From the NCBI GenBank assembly GCA_026645575.1, contig JAPKMW010000044.1, positions 1-64,000 of the forward strand: 64,000 nt of DNA. The letters run 5' to 3'. How positions within the stretch are numbered: the first letter of the stretch is position 1; each line of letters begins with the position of its first letter. Positions 59,391-64,000 of this stretch are shown piece after piece. The position numbers and the translations under genes are program-made. The notes beneath the pieces were generated by a model. It was not told the origin of the DNA and did no database searches. It was given only the letters and a program-made list of their open reading frames with translations. The stretch comes from Caldilineaceae bacterium (GTDB lineage Bacteria; Chloroflexota; Anaerolineae; Caldilineales; Caldilineaceae).

Positions 59391-60296
59391 CTAGCCGGAA
59401 AGATAGGTCAACATCATCCGGATCTGCTGGGGGTGCCAGGCGGTGCGATGGTGGTCATTGAGAAAAGAATCGAATTCTCCTGCTTGCACTGCTTCCTCAA
59501 AGGGGAAATCCACTAATGCGGCGACATCCGCTTCCGCTGGTGGATCAATTGGAATCCCCCGTGCTAAGGCATCCCGACAACACTCTTCTAAGGTATCAAA
59601 GTAGGCGATGTTATCCAGGAGCAAGCGCGAACCGATCGTCACCGGCGCATGACAGTAGAGAACGGTTTTGGGATTAAGCGCCACCATCTGCGCTAATGAT
59701 TGGCGCATCGTCGGCAAGCCGTCAACCGTTCGCGCCATCGGAAAAGGGAGTTCCCCACCATCCGCCGCCAATAAGGTCGCGATTTCCGGGATGTAGATCG
59801 CCAGATGATCTGGGGTGTGCCCAGGCGTGGCAAAGAGTTCCAACGTCAGGTCGCCGCCGTCGATCCGCAGCCGCTCCTCAAAAAGAATCGTAGGCGGCGT
59901 CAACACCACGTCGTTGAAAATAGCTGGTTCCCGTTCTTGCCGCTGTTGGAGATAAGCAAGCACCTCAGGATCTTGGAATTGCTCAGCGCAGAGACGGGTC
60001 GCGATGATAGGCGCAGGGAATTCCGCCTGCGGGCCGACAAAGAGTTGGTTGCCCCAGGCGTGGTCATAGTCGGCGTGGGTGTTGACCACCAACAACTGAC
60101 GACCGTTGGTAAGATAGGGTCGGGCATAGTCCACCATGTGACGCGCTGTCGTTGGGTTGATCACCGTATCGACCAGCACAACATAGCGCGCCGTCACCAC
60201 AATGAAGGTGTCAACCAACTCACCATTGCGACAGACCAGAATACGCGTATCCCAGCCCTGATTAGGGATAAGTTCCACTGTGTTGGTATGGGGCAT
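59391..60296 (-). CDS. MBL-fold metallohydrolase
   Basis: A 301-residue metallo-beta-lactamase fold protein. The dinuclear zinc motif is VNTHADYDHAWGN (His74, Asp76, Asp78, His79), followed by ATPGHTPDHLAIYIPE (His in GHT) and a late His in TVLYCHAPV. It probably hydrolyses a thioester, lactone or phosphodiester; which is unknown. It is 6 bases upstream of msrB on the same strand, an operon-like spacing. Confidence 0.87.
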   Translation of the reverse strand: MPHTNTVELIPNQGWDTRILVCRNGELVDTFIVVTARYVVLVDTVINPTTARHMVDYARPYLTNGRQLLVVNTHADYDHAWGNQLFVGPQAEFPAPIIATRLCAEQFQDPEVLAYLQQRQEREPAIFNDVVLTPPTILFEERLRIDGGDLTLELFATPGHTPDHLAIYIPEIATLLAADGGELPFPMARTVDGLPTMRQSLAQMVALNPKTVLYCHAPVTIGSRLLLDNIAYFDTLEECCRDALARGIPIDPPAEADVAALVDFPFEEAVQAGEFDSFLNDHHRTAWHPQQIRMMLTYLSG

Positions 60297-60302
60297 AGCG
60301 CT

Positions 60303-60761
60303 TTACTTTTTCCCCACCCCTTGAAAAAGCGGCAAATATTCGCCGTAGCCTTCCGCTTCCAGTTGTTCAACGGGAATAAAGCGCAAGGCCGCCGAATTCA
60401 TGCAATAACGTTGACCCGTCGGCGCGGGGCCATCAGCAAAAACATGGCCTAGGTGCGAATCGCCATGTTTGGAACGCACTTCGGTGCGGGTCATCCAGAG
60501 CTTGCGGTCAGTGCGGGTGGTGACATTGGCCGGTTCCAGCGGCTTGGTAAAGCTGGGCCAGCCGGTGCCGGAATCGTATTTGTCCAGCGAACTAAAGAGC
60601 GGCTCACCGGTGACAATATCGACATAGATGCCGGGCGCTTTGTTGTTCCAATAGTCGTTGCGGAAGGCCGGTTCCGTCCCCTCGTGCTGGGTGACTTGAT
60701 ATTGCTCACGAGTGAGCTTTTGCCGCAGTTCGGCGTCGGTTGGTTTGGTGTAGGTTTTCAT
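60303..60761 (-). CDS. msrB: Peptide methionine (R)-S-oxide reductase
   Basis: Reduces R-methionine sulfoxide in proteins. About 152 residues. Motifs are [29 protein letters not shown] and the catalytic Cys in [15 protein letters not shown]. It is the only cysteine in the protein: the zinc CxxC pairs and the usual resolving Cys (SGCGWPSF) are both replaced. The sulfenic acid must therefore be reduced by an outside thiol. The start at 60761 (MKTYTKPTD) follows the small Rpn-tail ORF by 10 bases. It is grouped with the MBL gene. Confidence 0.93.
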   Translation of the reverse strand: MKTYTKPTDAELRQKLTREQYQVTQHEGTEPAFRNDYWNNKAPGIYVDIVTGEPLFSSLDKYDSGTGWPSFTKPLEPANVTTRTDRKLWMTRTEVRSKHGDSHLGHVFADGPAPTGQRYCMNSAALRFIPVEQLEAEGYGEYLPLFQGVGKK

Positions 60762-60771
60762 AGTGACTTTG

Positions 60772-61261
60772 TCATCCTTGATTGGATCCATTGCCCGGAC
60801 TTTTGCTTTTACTCTTTTGCGTTGACAAATTCATCTTCTGCAACAGTTCAAATAGGCGTTTACGTTCTTCAGGGGGCAGCGCATTTAATAACTCTTCAGC
60901 CTTCAACCCAGCTAGCCGATCTTCTACCGGCAAAAAGGCCAACAATTCCCGGCCAATATCTTCGGCCATAAACTTCAAATCACTTTTAGATAATGTAGAT
61001 GAAATACCTGCCATTTTTAAATTCTACCTGATTATGGGACAAAAAGTAGAAAAAAGGCGTGTTGGTGCGTACAGTTTGTAACGGACCTTCCCCATCGACG
61101 GTAATAATGGCATCAATGGTACGCGGAAGACGGCTCACTTCGACTTCGGTTTGCAAGACAGCCGGCAAGTTTGCCAATTCCTCGGTTAGTGCCTGCTTGA
61201 AAATAGGATCGATCTGGCGCTGTTTCTCCTGGGTCTCCCTGGTGCGCTTTGCCCTAGTCAT
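60772..61261 (-). pseudogene. Decayed Rpn/PD-(D/E)XK-type nuclease gene in two overlapping frames
   Basis: An upstream frame (61261-60986) encodes MTRAKRTRETQEKQRQ, EVEVSRLPRTIDAIITVD and NQVEFKNGRYF. This looks like the N-terminal part of an Rpn/DUF4351-type nuclease, with Asp and ExK active-site elements. It stops early. A second frame (61014-60772) encodes a C-terminal-like piece, LAGLKAEELLNALPPEERKRLFELL. The two overlap by 29 bases in different frames. An internal deletion and frameshift explains this best. The second frame could still be translated as an 80-residue protein. Confidence 0.6.
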
Positions 61262-61329
61262 TAAGAGCCTTATCAATTTGTAATCAATGAGATCTCAATT
61301 ATACCAGAGCGAGCAACGGCAGGACAACC

Positions 61330-61791
61330 TTATCCACTCGCCGCCGGCTTAAAAAAACGCACTAGGACAAGACCATCCGGCAGCACGGTGCGTTCAGTCA
61401 GTTGATAGCCGTGCTTTTGATAGAGCCGCACCGCCGGTAGATTTTTCTCTGCTGTTGAGACAGTGATGCGCTTGGCCACCGGTGCATAAGTCTCAACTGC
61501 CTGCAACAGTTGACTGGCGATCCCGCGCCGAAAATAGGCGGGGTGGACAATCAATCGCCAAATGTCCAGCAACACCGGCGTCACTGTGAACGAGAGAACA
61601 CCAGCCAGGATCGCTCCTGTCCAGTAACCCAAGAAGGTATCTGGTTCGACCTGGATCTCCTGCGCCGTAACCGCAAGGGGCGGAAAATCTGGGTACTCAA
61701 TCAGGTCGCGTTCAATGGTGTACGATGCCTGTTGCAACTGATAGATCTGCTCGGCGATCAGCGGGTCTCGTTGATCGAGCAGGGCGATCAT
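61330..61791 (-). CDS. GNAT-family N-acetyltransferase
   Basis: About 153 residues. The GNAT acetyl-CoA loop is RRGIASQL (HPAYFRRGIASQLLQAVE), followed by VSTAEKNLPAVRLYQKHGYQLTERT, a RimI-like ending. The start at 61791 overlaps the stop of the upstream 453-residue gene by ATGA, a standard coupling; an in-frame start at 61872 would overlap it by 85 bases. The substrate is unknown; it may modify a protein N terminus or a small amine. Confidence 0.88.
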   Translation of the reverse strand: MIALLDQRDPLIAEQIYQLQQASYTIERDLIEYPDFPPLAVTAQEIQVEPDTFLGYWTGAILAGVLSFTVTPVLLDIWRLIVHPAYFRRGIASQLLQAVETYAPVAKRITVSTAEKNLPAVRLYQKHGYQLTERTVLPDGLVLVRFFKPAASG

Positions 61792-63149
61792 AAGACCAAC
61801 TCGTCCGCCGGTTGATAGGCGCTGCTCAGGGGCTGCCACGCTTCGCCGCACAGATCGCTCATCACGGCCCACTCGCCGGCGGTGAGATTGCCTTGGTGAT
61901 GATAGAGAAAGCGTTGCAAACCGGCGCTTTGCGCGGCCACCAACAGTTGGCGCAGATGTCCTGCCGTCATCGGGTCGCCGTCATGGGGAGCGCGACCGGC
62001 GTCAACCCACGGCACAATCCGCGCCGGGTCATCGACGGCGGCTAAAGCGCGCGCGGTTTCTTGAGTGACGACCTGCATAAAGAAGGCCGGCGAGAGGGCG
62101 TCTTCACAGTCAAGACGGGTGGTCACCGCCGGCAAGGTCAGCCCAAAGAGCGCCTGCACTACGGCCAACGCTTCGTCATCGCTCAGGCCGGGGTTCCACG
62201 CCGTTAGCGTTTCGATATAGCGGTAGACGGTGCCGATCAGGCCGTCAAAGCCGCGGTGAAAGAAGTAGTGCTTGGGCAGGAGGATGTCCATAAATTCTGC
62301 CAGCAGGCCAAAATCATAGCCGCAAAGGGGGGCAAACGCAGCAGTGCGCGGCCCAACACCCAGCTTGATGTGGGCGCCAAGTTCACTGTCAATGGCGTTA
62401 TGGATGTTGCGGAAAAAGTCAGTCAGTGCGTCGACGCGAAATTGTAGCCAAGCGGCAAGATTGGCATCGCCGCCTAACAGCCGCAAGGCGCCCACCAAGC
62501 CACCAGCGGCATGGATGCGAATCCGCCGGCCATCCAAGCTGTGCAACTGCTTGTAGAGCCGATCCTTGGCGGCCACCAGGGCGGCATAATCATAGCCCAG
62601 CCGTTGACAGGCCGGGGCCACCGTCGCCGGCAGATCGTTGAAGATATAGGAGCGGTGATTCATGTGGTGGGGCGCAATTTCATAGCCCCACTCCGGCCCA
62701 TCCATAATCGCACCGTCAGCCATTGGGTAGTGGGCTAAGGTATCAACCATACGCGCGCAAACCGCCGCTTGCGTTCGTTCATCGGCGAAGATATGCCCAT
62801 CACTACCCGGTCCCGACCCCGCCGACGCTTGGAAGATCCAGACCGACCAGCCCCGATCTTTGGCTGCGGTGAGCGTCTGTTCCAATTGGCGTCGTTTGTC
62901 GGGGAGCAAAGCAGGGGCCGGTGGCGGCTCAACCCCAAAGCGGCGGTAGACCATTGGGTCGGGGTCAAAGGTGGCTTGGGGGTGTTTACCCGTTTCCCAG
63001 TGCAGGCCAGGGTAGAGTTTTGGTTGATCAAACAACAGCGGGCCGATTACCAGCCCATCGACGCCACCGGCGCCCCAGGCGTCAAAGAGCCGTTCATGGT
63101 CGGCCAGCACCGGCTCGATGGTGCGCATGACATCCATCCAGAGTTTCAT
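61788..63149 (-). CDS. Uncharacterised protein, probably a TIM-barrel hydrolase-like enzyme
   Basis: A 453-residue protein I do not recognise by family. It alternates strands and helices as a TIM barrel would: VIGPLLFDQPKLYPG, WSVWIFQASAG, ADGAIMDGPEWGYEI, IRIHAAGGLVG, IKLGVGPRTAAFAPL, MDILLPKHYFFH. Acidic and aromatic patches (DGPEWGYE) would suit a glycoside-hydrolase-like active site. There is no signal peptide. A strong AAGGAGGG ribosome site precedes the ATG. It is translationally coupled to the GNAT gene. Function not assignable. Confidence 0.65.
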   Translation of the reverse strand: MKLWMDVMRTIEPVLADHERLFDAWGAGGVDGLVIGPLLFDQPKLYPGLHWETGKHPQATFDPDPMVYRRFGVEPPPAPALLPDKRRQLEQTLTAAKDRGWSVWIFQASAGSGPGSDGHIFADERTQAAVCARMVDTLAHYPMADGAIMDGPEWGYEIAPHHMNHRSYIFNDLPATVAPACQRLGYDYAALVAAKDRLYKQLHSLDGRRIRIHAAGGLVGALRLLGGDANLAAWLQFRVDALTDFFRNIHNAIDSELGAHIKLGVGPRTAAFAPLCGYDFGLLAEFMDILLPKHYFFHRGFDGLIGTVYRYIETLTAWNPGLSDDEALAVVQALFGLTLPAVTTRLDCEDALSPAFFMQVVTQETARALAAVDDPARIVPWVDAGRAPHDGDPMTAGHLRQLLVAAQSAGLQRFLYHHQGNLTAGEWAVMSDLCGEAWQPLSSAYQPADELVL

Positions 63150-63171
63150 TGGAACCCTCCTTATCGTTATG

Positions 63172-63245
63172 TATACTCACGAGCAGCACAGAAAGTAACC
63201 CATTACTCGTGTAAAAAGTGTTACTTTCTGGCGCTCGTTGGTATA
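63172..63245. repeat. Palindrome sharing a word with the 40 kb element
   Basis: Arms 63172-63199 and 63220-63245 pair around CAGAAAGTAAC/GTTACTTTCTG. The right side AAAAAGTG-TTACTTTCTGGCGC matches the word near 40213 (AAAAAGTG-CTACTTTATGGCGC). It sits upstream of the 453-residue gene. Confidence 0.65.
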
Positions 63246-63259
63246 GTTTTCAGGTAATT

Positions 63260-63361
63260 TTACGCAATAACCGCTTGAACGCGACCAACTTCACCGCTTT
63301 CCAGGCGGACTTTGATGCCATGTAGATGGGCTGCGCCACACTTCCAGGTCACAGCTTGGGT
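63260..63361 (-). pseudogene. YwbE-like (DUF2196) C-terminal remnant
   Basis: Just after the pyruvate kinase stop, a short frame reads HLHGIKVRLESGEVGRVQAV then IA and stop (63260-63262). The HGIKVRLESGxVGRV stretch is characteristic of the C terminus of YwbE-family proteins. The rest of the domain is missing and there is no start codon or ribosome site. It is read as a decayed remnant. Confidence 0.6.
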
Positions 63362-63364
63362 TAA

Positions 63365-64000
63365 CTATAAGTACAAGATCGAAATGCGTGTGGTGCCACC
63401 GCTGCGAATCTGGCTGGTGCCTTCGGTGAGCAAGGCTAACTGACCGCTGACGTCATGCGTCTTGCACCAATGACGTGCGTGAGTTTCCCAGGAAGGGGGC
63501 GTTTCCGCCACCTGTTCCGCATGAACGCCATAGGAAAACTGCAGTTGCTGACAGGTGCTTTCACGCACACTAAAGGCGACGATCCAGGTCGGCAGTTTGA
63601 AACGGGCCAGACGGCGCGGTGTTGCGCCGGTATCCGTGGGGGTCAGGATAATGGCTGGTTCCAGTTCACGGGCGCTGTGATAGACGCCCAGGGCGGTGCG
63701 GTCTTCCAGGCTTAAGTCACGGTGGACGCCTTCGGCGGCAATCAGCGCTTCAATGGTGTCATTGACCGTTCCCTGGGCCTCTGCTACTTGGGCAAGGCGC
63801 GCCATCACCGCCACGGCTTCGTCAGGGAAGCTGCCAATGGCGGTCTCGCCGGAAAGCATGACGCAGTCAGTGCCGTCGAGAATGGCATTGGCGACATCGG
63901 TCGCCTCGGCACGGGTGGGCCGGCGATTGTCGATCATCGATTCGAGCATGTGGGTGGCGGTGATGACCGGTTTGCCATAGCGATTGGCCTGGCGGATCAT
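63365..64000 (-). CDS. pyk: Pyruvate kinase, C-terminal part (cut by window edge)
   Basis: The last 211 residues of pyruvate kinase, which makes pyruvate and ATP from phosphoenolpyruvate and ADP. Visible are [14 protein letters not shown] (active-site region with TxTxMLESM), [19 protein letters not shown] and [18 protein letters not shown]. The C-terminal regulatory domain follows, with [18 protein letters not shown] [17 protein letters not shown]. The protein stops at 63365 with a normal C terminus. The N-terminal half lies beyond position 64000. Confidence 0.95.
   Translation of the reverse strand: MIRQANRYGKPVITATHMLESMIDNRRPTRAEATDVANAILDGTDCVMLSGETAIGSFPDEAVAVMARLAQVAEAQGTVNDTIEALIAAEGVHRDLSLEDRTALGVYHSARELEPAIILTPTDTGATPRRLARFKLPTWIVAFSVRESTCQQLQFSYGVHAEQVAETPPSWETHARHWCKTHDVSGQLALLTEGTSQIRSGGTTRISILYL

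Overview
The window looks like a chromosomal segment of a Chloroflexota bacterium, probably from the Anaerolineae/Caldilineae side. This is inferred from protein style and gene mix, not from a marker gene. GC content is moderate to high. The mix includes CHAT proteases, a fused cNMP-binding/thioredoxin-reductase-like flavoprotein, PPK2, a DUF5107-like lipoprotein, LysM/M23 envelope proteins and many long intergenic palindromes. There is no phage, plasmid, insertion sequence or CRISPR array.

Layout. Positions 60-5029 (minus): a CHAT protease, a bicupin, a zinc alcohol dehydrogenase and an amidase. 5214-8281 (plus): uvrB behind a promoter with a LexA-like operator, then a PPK2 polyphosphate kinase. 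8408-10423 (minus): a NYN-LOTUS protein. 10891-14678 (plus): dnaK-grpE-dnaJ. 14748-16268 (minus): gatB. 16587-19386 (plus): a sugar-dehydrogenase lipoprotein and an Asp-box propeller protein. 19507-19936 (minus): three tRNA genes. 20077-23619 (minus): a TPR/PD40 protein and a DUF5107-like lipoprotein. 23775-26090 (plus): the cNMP-TrxR fusion and a YqhA-like protein.

26249-34247 (minus) is a methyl-cycle neighbourhood: metK, ahcY, a UDP-sugar dehydrogenase, a GNAT enzyme, an adenosine-kinase-like PfkB protein, a LOG phosphoribohydrolase and mtnA. Together they cover SAM synthesis, removal of S-adenosylhomocysteine, and adenosine and methylthioribose salvage. mtnA has a leader that could act as an attenuator. 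34607-38355 (minus) holds a tiny signal-peptide ORF and an FtsX/LolD-type ABC exporter. 38631-39860 (plus) is an M24 peptidase. 40280-46068 (minus) has secreted S41 and M16 peptidases and a sugar-nucleotide epimerase. 46471-49298 (plus) has a second CHAT protein that has lost its catalytic cysteine, and gnd. A broken RraA-like fragment, a DUF937 protein and an enolase-superfamily enzyme follow. 51860-55517 (minus) is a three-gene envelope cassette (coiled-coil protein, LysM membrane protein, two-domain M23 protein). 55798-64000 (minus) has gamma-glutamyltransferase, a SWIM protein, an MBL hydrolase, msrB, a decayed Rpn-like nuclease gene, a GNAT enzyme, an unrecognised 453-residue protein, a YwbE-like remnant and a partial pyruvate kinase.

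The most unusual feature is the intergenic DNA. Almost every gap carries a long, near-perfect inverted repeat. At least three classes can be told apart: (i) arms that each contain their own AGTC-CGT-GACT mini-hairpin, with a compensatory change in one copy; (ii) arms built from short tandem words that differ from locus to locus (GATTGAGA, GTAGACAG, GTCCAGA, GGTGACAA and others); (iii) arms carrying CGGATT..GG.GG..GCGGAT or GTAGGGGC-type words. Some are nested inside one another and several take in the stop codon of the neighbouring gene. They may be terminators, REP/MITE-like mobile palindromes, or both.
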